Shown: piece after piece, positions 33,478-41,957 of the stretch | Position numbering within the stretch: the first letter of the stretch is position 1 | How the letters are laid out: the number at the start of each line of letters is the position of its first letter | NCBI RefSeq assembly: GCF_030711405.1 | Contig: NZ_JAULSI010000017.1 | Coordinates: 37,181-101,180, forward strand | Source: Massilia brevitalea | Lineage (GTDB): Bacteria > Pseudomonadota > Gammaproteobacteria > Burkholderiales > Burkholderiaceae_D | Direction of reading: 5' to 3' | Length of the DNA: 64,000 bases | Program-made: the position numbers and the translations under genes | Notes under the pieces: generated by a model | Told to the model about the DNA's origin: nothing | Database searches by the model: none | What the model saw: only the letters and a program-made list of their open reading frames with translations

Positions 33478-34950
33478 TTACCGCACCGTCACCAGCGCCG
33501 GCGCCTGTTCCCACCCACCACCCAGCGCGCGCGCCACGGCCACCGACGCCAGCAAGCGCTGGGTCCGGATCTGCGCCGCCGCGCGGTCGGCTGCCAGCGT
33601 GCTGCGCTGGGCGTCGATCACGTCCAGGTAGGTCGACACGCCACGCTCGTAGCGCGCCTGCGCCACCAGCAGCGCACGCGCCGCCGCCTCTTGTGCCTGG
33701 GCCTGCACGTCGCCCTGCTTCTGGCGCCCCTGCACGTCGGACAATGCATCTTCCACTTCGCGCAGGGCCGTCAGCAAACGGTTCTCATGGTTCGCCACTG
33801 CTTCGTCATAGCGCGCCTGGTACAGCGCCAGGTTGGCGCGGTTGCGGCCGCCGTCGAAGACCGGCAGCGACAGGGCCAGCGGCCCCACCGAGAACTGGCG
33901 CGCGCTGCCGCCCGCCAGATCGCGCAGCGATTCCGACGCGTAGCCGAAGTTGCTGGTCAGCGTCAGCGACGGATAGAACAAGCCCTCGGCCACGCCCACC
34001 TGCGCATTCGCCGCCTTCAGGTTCGCCACGCTGGCGGCCAGGTCCGGCCGCTGGCTCAGCAAACTGGCCGGCAGGCCGACCGGAATGGCGGGGGGCAGCG
34101 GCAGCGCGGTCCTGGCGGCACTGGCCACCAGCGGCGTGCTCGGCGAGACACCCACCAGCACCGCCAGCGCATGCTCGACCGCGTTGCGCTGGCGCTGCAC
34201 CTCGTGCAAGTCGGCTTCGGCATTCGCACGCTCGATGCGGGCACGCGATACGTCCAGCTCGTTCGACAGGCCGGCATTGAAGCGCGCCTCGATCAGTTCC
34301 TGCGCTTCGCGCCGCGCAGCCAGGGCATCGACCAGGATCGCCTGCTCGGCATCGAGCCCGCGCAGCTGCCAGTAGCTTTGCGCCACCTGGCCGGTCAGCA
34401 TCAGCAGCACGGCGTCGCGGTCGTCCTGGGCCGCCAGCGCGCCGGCATCGGCGGCTTCGACGATGCGGCGCACGCGGCCCCAGATATCGAGCTCGTACGA
34501 GAGCGAGGCGCCGACCGTGTAGTTGTTACCTTCGATCGAACGGCCGCCCAGCGCCAGGCCCTGCGCCGTTTCAGCCGAGGTGCGCGAGTTCGAGATGCCG
34601 GCGTTGACCGACACGTTCGGCGCCTGGCCGGCGCGCACCACGCCGAGCTGGGCTTGCGCCTGCAGCAGGCGCTGGGCCGCGGCTTTCGCGCCCGGGCTGT
34701 CGCGCAGGGCGCGCGCTTCCAGTTCGCTCAGGGTGGCGTCGTTGAAGACGGTCCACCAGTTGGCCGGCAGGCGGGCATTGTCCGCAGGGGCCGTTTCAGA
34801 AGAAACGGTGGCATGACGGAAGGCCGCGCCTTCGACAGGCTTCGGCGCCACGAAGTCGGGACCGATCGTCGAGCAGCCGGACACCAGCACGGCGGCCGCC
34901 ACGGCAAGCGCCGCGCGGCGCGGGAGGTTCTGGGCAAAGGATTCGAACAT
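33478..34950 (-). CDS. Outer membrane efflux lipoprotein, NodT/OprM family
   Basis: A 490-residue TolC-like outer membrane factor. The lipoprotein signal ends at the lipobox VSGC (about residues 23-26). Two OEP repeats follow: NWWTVFNDATLSELEARAL in the first and LSQRPDLAASVANLKAANAQVGVAEGLFYPSLTL marking the second, with the long helical SYWQLRGLDAEQAIL region. It is last of three genes (emrA-like, emrB-like, outer membrane factor), 26 bases after emrB, completing a tripartite drug-efflux system. The ATG at 34950 starts MFESFAQN. Confidence 0.94.
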   Translation of the reverse strand: MFESFAQNLPRRAALAVAAAVLVSGCSTIGPDFVAPKPVEGAAFRHATVSSETAPADNARLPANWWTVFNDATLSELEARALRDSPGAKAAAQRLLQAQAQLGVVRAGQAPNVSVNAGISNSRTSAETAQGLALGGRSIEGNNYTVGASLSYELDIWGRVRRIVEAADAGALAAQDDRDAVLLMLTGQVAQSYWQLRGLDAEQAILVDALAARREAQELIEARFNAGLSNELDVSRARIERANAEADLHEVQRQRNAVEHALAVLVGVSPSTPLVASAARTALPLPPAIPVGLPASLLSQRPDLAASVANLKAANAQVGVAEGLFYPSLTLTSNFGYASESLRDLAGGSARQFSVGPLALSLPVFDGGRNRANLALYQARYDEAVANHENRLLTALREVEDALSDVQGRQKQGDVQAQAQEAAARALLVAQARYERGVSTYLDVIDAQRSTLAADRAAAQIRTQRLLASVAVARALGGGWEQAPALVTVR

Positions 34951-34976
34951 CGTTTTTCTCTTCAATCGAATAGGGT

Positions 34977-36581
34977 TCAATGGCCACCGCCGCCGGCGCC
35001 GCCGGGGGACTTGACCTTGTCGGCGAGCCAGACCACGGCGATGCACGAGATCAGGATCAGGCCGACGATCCAGAAACCGTCGTTGTAGGCCATCACATAC
35101 GATTCGCGCCGCACGATGCGGTCGAGCGCGGCGAGCGCCTGGTTGGCCGCCGTGGCCGGGTCGATGCCACTGGCCATGAAGGCCTGCGTCATCTGGTCCA
35201 GGCGTTCCTGGGTCGCCGGCGCATAGGTCGACACCGATTCGCCGATGCGCGCCGAGTGGAAGTGCTCGCGGTTGGTGAGCGAGGTCGCCAGCAGCGCGAT
35301 ACCGACCGAACCGCCCAGGTTACGCGTCATGTTGAACAGGCTCGAGGCCGACGGCATGTCCTTCGGCGCGATGCCCTGCATCGCAAAATTCGACAGCGTC
35401 AGCATCACGAAAGGCTGGCCGATGGCGCGGATGATCTGGGTCACCATCAGCTGGTCGTAGCCGGTGCTGGCGTCCATGAAGGCGTTCATCAGGCAGGAGC
35501 CGCCGAACAGCAGCAAGCCGAAGCTGCACATGATGCGGTTGTCGACCTTCGACGACAGGGCCGCCGCGAACGGCATCACGATCAGCTGCGGCAGCCCGAC
35601 CCAGGCAATCACTTCGCCGATCTGCATCGGCGTGTAGCCGGCGATCTGGCCCAGGTACAGCGGCAGCAGGTACGACGAACCGTATAAACCCATGCCGGTG
35701 ACGGCCGACAGCACGGTCGCCACCAGGAAGTTACGCTGGCCGTAGAGGCGCAGATTCACGAACGACTGCTGGCGGACAAAACTGTTCGCTACCCAGCCGA
35801 GGATGCCGATCAGGGACAGCGCGGCAAAGCTGATGATGAAGCTGGAATCGAACCAGTCCTTCGAATTACCCTCTTCCAGGAAGATGGTCAAACACCCCAG
35901 GCCCATCGCCATCAGGAAGATGCCGAGCCAGTCGGCGTGCACCAGCTGGCCGACCTGCGCCTTTTCCTTGTCCAGGCCCCACATGATGCCGGCGATCAGC
36001 AGCACGCCCGGCACCCAGTTGATATAGAAGATCGACGGCCAGCTGTACAGCTCGGACAGGTAGCCACCCAGGGTCGGGCCCATGGCCGGCGCCAGCGTGG
36101 CGGTGAGGCCGAAGATGGCCATGCCGGTCGCGCGCTTCGAGGCGGGCAGGCGCGTCATCACGAGGGTCATCGCCATCGGGATCAGGGCGCCGCCGGTGAA
36201 GCCTTGCATCATGCGGAAAGCGATCATGCTTTCCAGGTTCCAGGCCGCGCCGCACAGGGTCGAGAAGACCAGGAACAGCGCGGTGGTGCCGATCATGTAG
36301 TTGCGCACCCCGAAGGCGCGCGCGAACAGCGCCGTCATCGGGATCACGACGATCTCGGCGCACAGGTAGGCGGTGGAAATCCAGGAACCCTCTTCCTGGG
36401 TCGCCGACAACGTGCCCAGGATGTCGCGCAGCGACGAGTTGGTGATCTGGATGTCGAGCACCGCCATGAAGGCGCCGAGCATGCCGGCGGCGACCGCGAT
36501 CCAGGTGCGCAGCCCGATGGCGGCGCCGGCAGCCGGCGCGCCCGGGAAGGCGCCGGGGGCAGCCTTGGTCGTAGTGCTCAT
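34977..36581 (-). CDS. emrB: DHA2-family MFS multidrug transporter (EmrB-like)
   Basis: A 534-residue inner-membrane drug:proton antiporter with 14 predicted helices. MLGAFMAVLDIQITNSSLRDI near residue 34 is the DHA2 motif C/D1 region (LDxTIVNVAL-type). ISTAYLCAEIVVIPMT and the motif-A-type GLTATLAPAMGPTLGGYL follow. It works with the membrane fusion protein upstream and the outer membrane factor downstream to expel hydrophobic compounds or acids. Gaps of 44 and 26 bases place all three in one operon. Confidence 0.93.
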   Translation of the reverse strand: MSTTTKAAPGAFPGAPAAGAAIGLRTWIAVAAGMLGAFMAVLDIQITNSSLRDILGTLSATQEEGSWISTAYLCAEIVVIPMTALFARAFGVRNYMIGTTALFLVFSTLCGAAWNLESMIAFRMMQGFTGGALIPMAMTLVMTRLPASKRATGMAIFGLTATLAPAMGPTLGGYLSELYSWPSIFYINWVPGVLLIAGIMWGLDKEKAQVGQLVHADWLGIFLMAMGLGCLTIFLEEGNSKDWFDSSFIISFAALSLIGILGWVANSFVRQQSFVNLRLYGQRNFLVATVLSAVTGMGLYGSSYLLPLYLGQIAGYTPMQIGEVIAWVGLPQLIVMPFAAALSSKVDNRIMCSFGLLLFGGSCLMNAFMDASTGYDQLMVTQIIRAIGQPFVMLTLSNFAMQGIAPKDMPSASSLFNMTRNLGGSVGIALLATSLTNREHFHSARIGESVSTYAPATQERLDQMTQAFMASGIDPATAANQALAALDRIVRRESYVMAYNDGFWIVGLILISCIAVVWLADKVKSPGGAGGGGH

Positions 36582-36625
36582 GGGTGGTCCTTGGCGTGTT
36601 GGCTCAAGCGATTAGGCTCAGGCGA

Positions 36626-37780
36626 TTACTTGGCCGCAGTGCGGGTCGCTTCCGCCTTCTGGCGCAAGTCGATCTCGGCCACCACCGACATGCCCGGCAC
36701 CAGGCGGCCGGACAGGCGCTGCACGTCCTTCTGGTCGAACACGATCTTCACCGGCACGCGCTGCACGATCTTGGTGAAGTTGCCGGTCGCGTTATCGGCC
36801 GGCAGCAGCGCGAACTGGTTGCCCGAGGCCGGCGAGAAGCTTTCCACGCGGCCGACCAGGTGCTCGTCCGGCAGCGCATCGACGGCCAGTTCCACTTCCT
36901 GGCCCTGCTTCAAACCGGCCAGCTGGGTTTCCTTGAAGTTGGCGGTGACCCAGACCTTGTCCTCGACCACGGCCACCAGTTGCTGGCCCGGCTGCACGCG
37001 CGCGCCGACTTCCACGCTGCGGCGGCCGATGCGGCCATCGACCGGGGCCACGATGCGGCTGTAGCCGACCTGCTGCTGCGCATCCTTCAATTGCGCCTGC
37101 AGCACCTTGATCTGCGCATTCAGCACGTCGCGCGCCGAGCTGGCGGCGGCGATGCTGGCCTTGGCGGCGTTCGCGGTGTCGCGGCGCGCAGCCACGTCGG
37201 CGGTGGCGGCGGCGCGCGCGGCGTTCGCGGCGTCGACTTCGGCCTTCGAGACGGCTTTCATGGTGGTGTTGTACAGCTGGCCGAAACGCTCGGCGTCCTG
37301 GCGCGCACGCACCAGCAGGGCCTGCGACTGGCCGACCTGGGCGCCGGCCGCTTCGGCCTGCGCCTTGACCTGCGCCACTTGGGCGTCGGCCTGCAGCACC
37401 TGCTGCCGGGCGCTGGCGATCTGCGCCTCGATCTGCTCGACGCGCACGTGCTGGTCGGCTGGATCGAGTTCGGCGATCGGGTCGCCCGCTTTCACATGCT
37501 GGTTGTCTTCCACCAGCACGCGCGTGACCACGCCGGCGATGCGCGCCGAGACCGGGTGCACGTGACCGGCGACGTAGGCGTTTTCGGTCTCGACGAAGTT
37601 ATGGCTGCGGTACCACATGCGGCCGCCGGCGACGATGGCAGCCAGGGCGATCAGGCCGACCACGACCAGCACGCGCTTGTTGGGCGGGGTCTTGCCCGGT
37701 GCGGCAGGTGCGCCGGCTGGTGCAGCGGATGGGGTAGCGCCGAGCGGGGCTTGCGGGCCCGAAGTCTGCGGTTGGGACAT
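36626..37780 (-). CDS. emrA: HlyD/EmrA-family membrane fusion protein
   Basis: A 384-residue periplasmic adaptor. A Pro/Ala-rich cytoplasmic N-terminus (about 1-34) and one membrane anchor (about 35-52) are followed by TENAYVAGHVHPVSARIAGVV, the lipoyl/beta-barrel start typical of EmrA. A long alpha hairpin (about 100-210, QADAQVAQVKAQAEAAG) and the barrel (GRIGRRSVEVGARVQPGQQLVAVV, then WVTANFKETQL) follow. First gene of the efflux operon; its start faces the TetR gene across a palindrome. Confidence 0.94.
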   Translation of the reverse strand: MSQPQTSGPQAPLGATPSAAPAGAPAAPGKTPPNKRVLVVVGLIALAAIVAGGRMWYRSHNFVETENAYVAGHVHPVSARIAGVVTRVLVEDNQHVKAGDPIAELDPADQHVRVEQIEAQIASARQQVLQADAQVAQVKAQAEAAGAQVGQSQALLVRARQDAERFGQLYNTTMKAVSKAEVDAANAARAAATADVAARRDTANAAKASIAAASSARDVLNAQIKVLQAQLKDAQQQVGYSRIVAPVDGRIGRRSVEVGARVQPGQQLVAVVEDKVWVTANFKETQLAGLKQGQEVELAVDALPDEHLVGRVESFSPASGNQFALLPADNATGNFTKIVQRVPVKIVFDQKDVQRLSGRLVPGMSVVAEIDLRQKAEATRTAAK

Positions 37781-37847
37781 GAAGGCAACTCCGAAAAGGG
37801 AATAAGTGTTGTCCTACATTATTCGGCATTCGCCTGGGTTCGTCAAG

Positions 37848-37871
37848 AAATGAAACGGTTGCATTTCATTT
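37848..37871. promoter_or_regulatory. Probable TetR operator between emrA and tetR
   Basis: A perfect 8-bp inverted repeat AAATGAAA-N8-TTTCATTT lies midway in the 113-base divergent gap, 23 bases before the TetR ATG. Position and symmetry fit autoregulation and repression of the efflux operon. Confidence 0.65.
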
Positions 37872-37893
37872 GTTGGTGATTTACAGTGACGGC

Positions 37894-38568
37894 ATGAGCA
37901 AACCATCGCAAGCACTCGCAGCGCCGGAAGGCCAGGCGCCCGCCTGCCCTCGCAGCGCCGGCCGTCCAAAGGCGGGCGACGTCGAAGCACGCACCCAGGA
38001 CCTGATCGACGCCGCCGCCCGCCTGTTCCTGGCCAACGGCTATACCCGCACCAGCCTGGAAGCCATTGCCCGCGCCGCGCGCGTTGCGGTGCGCACCATC
38101 TACGTGAAGTTCGGCGGCAAGGCCGGCCTGCTGAATGCGGTGCTGGTGGCGCGCCGCGATCAGTTCTTCCGCATGCGCGACATGGACACGGACATGCGGC
38201 CCCTCCGTGAGGTGGTCGGCGACTTCGCGCACCAGTTCTTCGATCTGCTATACAAGGACCAGTTGATTGCGATGCAGCGCGTGGTGATCGCCGAGGCGCC
38301 CGGCAACCCTGAACTGGCGGATACGTTCTACGGCGCCGGCCCGCGCCTGACGCGCGAAATGATCGACCGCTACTTCGCCCGCGCCGACGTGCGCGCCCAG
38401 CTGCGCGACGATTTACCCTTCGGCCAGCTGACGGCTTTCCTGATCAGCATCATCTCCGGCGACAGCGTGCAGCGCTTCGTATTTCCCGACGCCCAACCAT
38501 CGAGCGCCGAAGCGCATCGCCTGCTCGATGAACGGCTGGCCATGTTCTATCGCGCCGTGTTGCGATAG
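37894..38568 (+). CDS. TetR/AcrR-family repressor of the efflux operon
   Basis: A 224-residue regulator. After a Pro/Ala-rich lead, the N-terminal helix-turn-helix spans about residues 34-80 (DLIDAAARLFLANGYTRTSLEAIARAARVAVRTIYVKFGGKAGL, described here in family terms). The C-terminal ligand/dimer domain includes YKDQLIAMQRVVIAEAP and DTFYGAGPRLTREMI, of the TetR_C AefR-like type. It is transcribed divergently from emrA-emrB and next to a palindrome, so it is likely their local repressor. Confidence 0.9.
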   Translation: MSKPSQALAAPEGQAPACPRSAGRPKAGDVEARTQDLIDAAARLFLANGYTRTSLEAIARAARVAVRTIYVKFGGKAGLLNAVLVARRDQFFRMRDMDTDMRPLREVVGDFAHQFFDLLYKDQLIAMQRVVIAEAPGNPELADTFYGAGPRLTREMIDRYFARADVRAQLRDDLPFGQLTAFLISIISGDSVQRFVFPDAQPSSAEAHRLLDERLAMFYRAVLR

Positions 38569-38666
38569 GTCTTTTTCCGCTGGATACTGCTGAGCAAATG
38601 TGCGTCAGCGCACCGATCCCGTGCACGCTTGTGTGAGAACCTGACTCCCTTATCAAGGAGGATGTC

Positions 38667-38717
38667 ATGGATCTCAACAAGAACATCACTGTGTTCAATT
38701 GCAAGGGGGCAGCATGA
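38667..38717 (+). CDS. 16-codon leader ORF with strong ribosome site
   Basis: MDLNKNITVFNCKGAA. AAGGAGGATGTC precedes the ATG, one of the best Shine-Dalgarno matches in the window. Its stop overlaps the ATG of the next gene as ATGA (38714-38717), implying translational coupling. It could be a short regulatory leader peptide or simply a device to start the downstream gene. No function is known. Confidence 0.5.
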   Translation: MDLNKNITVFNCKGAA

Positions 38718-38899
38718 GCAAGACTTCCCGTTATGAATGGCGCGACCAGCAAGCCGCGCTGCACGAACGCATGAAGGGGTTCCTGCAGAACCCGGGTAAC
38801 GAACAGCTGGAAGCCGTCGTCGCCGAAATGCGCGCCTACGCCAACGCCGCCAAGACCGGCCAGATCGATATTCCGCAGACCTGGACTGCCTACAGTTGA
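38714..38899 (+). CDS. Small hypothetical protein, 61 aa
   Basis: A 61-residue hydrophilic helical protein, MSKTSRYEWRDQQAALHERM to IPQTWTAYS. It has no signal or membrane segment and no recognised domain. The frame is coupled to the 16-codon ORF just upstream, and GGGGG precedes its own ATG. A strong terminator at 38925-38958 closes the unit. Genuine expression is plausible from the ribosome site and terminator. Confidence 0.6.
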   Translation: MSKTSRYEWRDQQAALHERMKGFLQNPGNEQLEAVVAEMRAYANAAKTGQIDIPQTWTAYS

Positions 38900-38924
38900 C
38901 CAGGACCAGCTAGCGCATACGCGC

Positions 38925-38958
38925 ATGCCGCCCACGCAAGTCGGGCGGCATTTTTTTT
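38925..38958 (+). terminator. Rho-independent terminator
   Basis: ATGCCGCCC / GGGCGGCAT, a 9-bp stem with a 9-base loop, is followed by eight T. It ends the small-protein unit immediately before the tandem repeats. Confidence 0.88.
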
Positions 38959-39336
38959 GCCGCTCTATCGCCAAAAAACAACTGGGGTCAAGTCTGACAT
39001 TCGGACACGAACTCAGGCGTACCAGGAGCCTGCCGAGGTTTAATGCAGAGCTCGTGTCTCGATGTCAGACTTGACCCCGGCTGCGCCGCTCTATCGCCAA
39101 AAAACAACTGGGGTCAAGTCTGACATTCGGACACGAACTCAGGCGTACCAGGAGCCTGCCGAGGTTTAATGCAGAGCTCGTGTCTCGATGTCAGACTTGA
39201 CCCCGGCTGCGCCGCTCTATCGCCAAAAAACAACTGGGGTCAAGTCTGACATTCGGACACGAACTCAGGCGTACCAGGAGCCTGCCGAGGTTTAATGCAG
39301 AGCTCGTGTCTCGATGTCAGACTTGACCCCGGCTGT
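38959..39336. repeat. Three tandem copies of a 126-bp repeat containing a long hairpin
   Basis: The period is exactly 126 bases (unit landmarks CGCTCTATCG at 38961, 39087 and 39213), and the copies look identical until the last few bases of the third. Each unit holds a 17-bp inverted repeat GGGGTCAAGTCTGACAT / ATGTCAGACTTGACCCC (first copy 38984-39000 and 39062-39078) plus inner GGACACGA / TCGTGTC. The region has no coding frame. It separates the small-protein terminator from the carotenoid operon. Confidence 0.93.
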
Positions 39337-39574
39337 GCGGCGTCTGGAACTGTTTGCGTTGCGTCTCTCGACGCCTGAGGCGCCAATCATGGCCGGACCA
39401 TGGAATAGTTGCCGTCAGCAGTACCGATGCATACAAACGACGGCGCCAGGGCATAAGTGCCAAACTTGTCTATACCGCACACCGTTGAACTTGTTGATTA
39501 TTATTCAGTCAAGTTTCCGGTATGATTGGCTCCGAATTCATCAATTTCACATCCACTTTGGCGGAGGAGCGCGT
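39337..39574. other. crtE upstream region
   Basis: 238 bases between the tandem repeats and crtE. TATGAT at 39521-39526 could be a -10 box, but no good -35 was seen. GGAGGAG at 39563-39569 is a strong ribosome site for crtE. Confidence 0.4.
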
Positions 39575-40543
39575 ATGGGTACGCAAGCAGAAAGATTCGC
39601 CAAGCGCGAGATAGACGCCCCGAAGGAGTTCACCGGGGCGGAACTCGACATGGTGCGCCGGGAAGTGGAAGACCGCCTCGCCGCCCTGCTCGCCGACAGC
39701 GGCCCGAACTCCGACCGCCTGGCCGCCGCCATGCGCGCCGCCGCCCTCGGTTCCGGCAAGCGCATGCGCCCGCTGCTGCTGATGCTGGTCGCGCGCGACC
39801 TCGGCTGCGATTCGCCGGCCCTGATCGACGTCGCCTGCGCCGTCGAACTGGTACATGCTGCCTCGCTGGTGCTCGACGACATGCCCTGCATGGACGACGC
39901 CCGGCTGCGCCGCGGCAAACCCACGATCCACGTGCAGTATGGCGAAGACGTCGCCATCCTCGCCTCGATCGCCCTGCTCAGCCGCGCCTTCGGCATCCTC
40001 GGCGCGGCCCAGGATATTCCGCCGCCGGTACGCACGCGGCTGGTGGCGCGGCTGTCGGAAACCATCGGCGCACAAGGCCTGGTGCGCGGCCAGTTCCTCG
40101 ATTTGCAGGCCACTGCCCGCTCGGCCGAGGACATCGCCACCACCAACGAACTGAAAACCGGCGTGCTGCTCGGCGCCGCGGTCGACATGGCCGCCATCAT
40201 TGCCGAAACTGACGACTGCGTGGCCCGCTCGCTGCGCGCCTTTGCACTGGCCGCCGGCCACGCCTTCCAGCTGCGCGACGACTTCCAGGACGGCCCCGGC
40301 ATGGACCCGACCATCACCGGCAAGGACACGGGCAAGGACGTCAACAAGGCCACCTTCATCAACACGCTCGGCTTCGACGAAGCGCGCCGGCGCCTGATGG
40401 ACCACCTGCACGAAGCCGACCGCTGCCTGACCGACGCCATCGGCAGCAAGCAGGGCACGCGCCGCTTCGTCGGCAGTTTGTTCGGCGGCGGCGCGGGGCA
40501 CTACTTTGCCGGCCAGCAGGCCGACTACGCGGTGCGCCATTGA
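39575..40543 (+). CDS. crtE: Geranylgeranyl/farnesyl diphosphate synthase for carotenoids
   Basis: A 322-residue all-alpha prenyltransferase that makes GGPP, the carotenoid precursor. The first Asp-rich motif is DDMPCMDD (101-108), with two residues between the aspartate pairs as in bacterial CrtE/IspA. The second is RDDFQD (235-236 region). The GSGKRMRP substrate loop is near residue 64. The open frame extends to 39314 into the repeats, but GGAGGAG before the ATG at 39575 fixes the start. First gene of crtEXYIB. Confidence 0.92.
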   Translation: MGTQAERFAKREIDAPKEFTGAELDMVRREVEDRLAALLADSGPNSDRLAAAMRAAALGSGKRMRPLLLMLVARDLGCDSPALIDVACAVELVHAASLVLDDMPCMDDARLRRGKPTIHVQYGEDVAILASIALLSRAFGILGAAQDIPPPVRTRLVARLSETIGAQGLVRGQFLDLQATARSAEDIATTNELKTGVLLGAAVDMAAIIAETDDCVARSLRAFALAAGHAFQLRDDFQDGPGMDPTITGKDTGKDVNKATFINTLGFDEARRRLMDHLHEADRCLTDAIGSKQGTRRFVGSLFGGGAGHYFAGQQADYAVRH

Positions 40544-40597
40544 GCATGGCTCCAGCTGCCCCGTCGAATCAACCCGTGTAATCCAAGGAATCAGCGC

Positions 40598-41950
40598 ATG
40601 GCCCACTTCGGCGTGGTCGCACCGGCGTTCTACAGCCACTACAGCGCAATGGCGGCGCTCGGCCTCGAACTGGCCGCGCGCGGCCACCGCATCACCTTCC
40701 TGCATCAGGTCGATGCCGGCGCCTACCTGAAGGACCCACGCCTCGGCTTCCACGCGCTCGGCCGCGACACCCACCCGGCCGGCACGCTGGCCGCTTCCAT
40801 CGAGCGCGCCGCCAATCCCGGCGGGCCGCTGGGCCTGCGCCGCGTGATCCAGGACATGGCGCGCACCACCGGGATGCTGTGCCGCGAATTGCCGCCCGCC
40901 ATCGAGGCGCTCGGCATCGACGCCCTGCTGTGCGACCAGATGGAAGCGGCCGGCGGCCTGGTGGCCGAGGGCATGGGCCTGCCCTTCGCCTCGGTGGCGA
41001 ACGCGCTGCCGGTGAACCGCGAGCCCGGCATCCCGCTGCCGGTCATGCCCTTCGACTTCGAGGACAGCGAGCGCGCGCGCCACATGGTCGAGGGCAGCAC
41101 GCGCGTCTACGACTGGCTGATGTCGCCGCATGCCGAGGTGATCGCGGCGCAGGCGCGCAATCTGGGCCTGGCGCCGCGCAGCGCCCTGCACGAATGCCTG
41201 TCGCCGCTGGTCGAGGTGAGCCAGACCGTCGAGACCTTCGACTTCCCGCGCAAGGCGCTGCCGCCGCACTTCCATCATGTCGGCCCGCTGCGCTCCACGC
41301 AGGCCGACCAAATCCACGACGACGGCCGCCGCATGCCGGATGTCGATCCCGGCCGTCCCTTCGTCTTCGCTTCGCTCGGCACCCTGCAGGGCGGGCGCTT
41401 CGGCCTGTTCAAGCGCATCGTGCAGGCTTGCCGCAAGCAGGACGTGCAGCTGCTGGTTGCCCACTGCGGCGGTCTCGACGAACGCCAGGCCCAGGCCCTG
41501 CGCGAGCTGGGCGCCGACTGGGTGGTGGCCTTTGCACCGCAACAGGAAGTCCTGGCGCGCGCCGACGTCGTGATCTCGCACGCCGGCTCGAACACGGTGA
41601 TGGATGCGATTGCCGCCAGCACGCCGATCCTGGCGCTGCCGATCGCCTTCGACCAGCCCGGCGCGGCGGCGCGCATCCGCCATGCCGGCATCGGCCTGTC
41701 GGCGTCGCCGCGCTTCGCCAGCCCGGCGCAGATCGGCCGCCTGCTGCGCCGCCTGCTCGACGATGCCGGCTTCGCCAGACGCATGGCGCCTCTGGCCCAG
41801 GACCTGGCGCGCGCCGGCGGCGCCGCGCGCGCGGCCAGCCTGGTCGAAGACGCCCTGGGCCAGCGGCTCGCCTTGCGCCAGCCCGTCCAGGCGCAGGTGC
41901 AAGCAGGGCCGCCGGCAACGGCCGAGACGGGTGTGGCCAGCCTTGGATAA
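40598..41950 (+). CDS. crtX: Zeaxanthin glucosyltransferase
   Basis: A 450-residue GT1-type glycosyltransferase that adds glucose to zeaxanthin hydroxyls. The N-terminal domain is MAHFGVVAPAFYSHYSAMAALGLELAARGH. The C-terminal nucleotide-sugar domain has FVFASLGTLQGGRFGLFKRI, APQQEVLARADVVISHAGSNTVMDAI and LPIAFDQPGAAARI, matching the UDP-glucose PSPG-like pattern (H-A-G-x-N-T). It lies between crtE and crtY as in Pantoea. Its presence predicts polar carotenoid glucosides. Confidence 0.92.
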   Translation: MAHFGVVAPAFYSHYSAMAALGLELAARGHRITFLHQVDAGAYLKDPRLGFHALGRDTHPAGTLAASIERAANPGGPLGLRRVIQDMARTTGMLCRELPPAIEALGIDALLCDQMEAAGGLVAEGMGLPFASVANALPVNREPGIPLPVMPFDFEDSERARHMVEGSTRVYDWLMSPHAEVIAAQARNLGLAPRSALHECLSPLVEVSQTVETFDFPRKALPPHFHHVGPLRSTQADQIHDDGRRMPDVDPGRPFVFASLGTLQGGRFGLFKRIVQACRKQDVQLLVAHCGGLDERQAQALRELGADWVVAFAPQQEVLARADVVISHAGSNTVMDAIAASTPILALPIAFDQPGAAARIRHAGIGLSASPRFASPAQIGRLLRRLLDDAGFARRMAPLAQDLARAGGAARAASLVEDALGQRLALRQPVQAQVQAGPPATAETGVASLG

Positions 41951-41957
41951 ACCCGTC

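Noticed and set aside
38959..39336. CRISPR array
   Set aside because: There are only three units of 126 bases with no unique spacers; the whole period repeats, and no cas genes are near.
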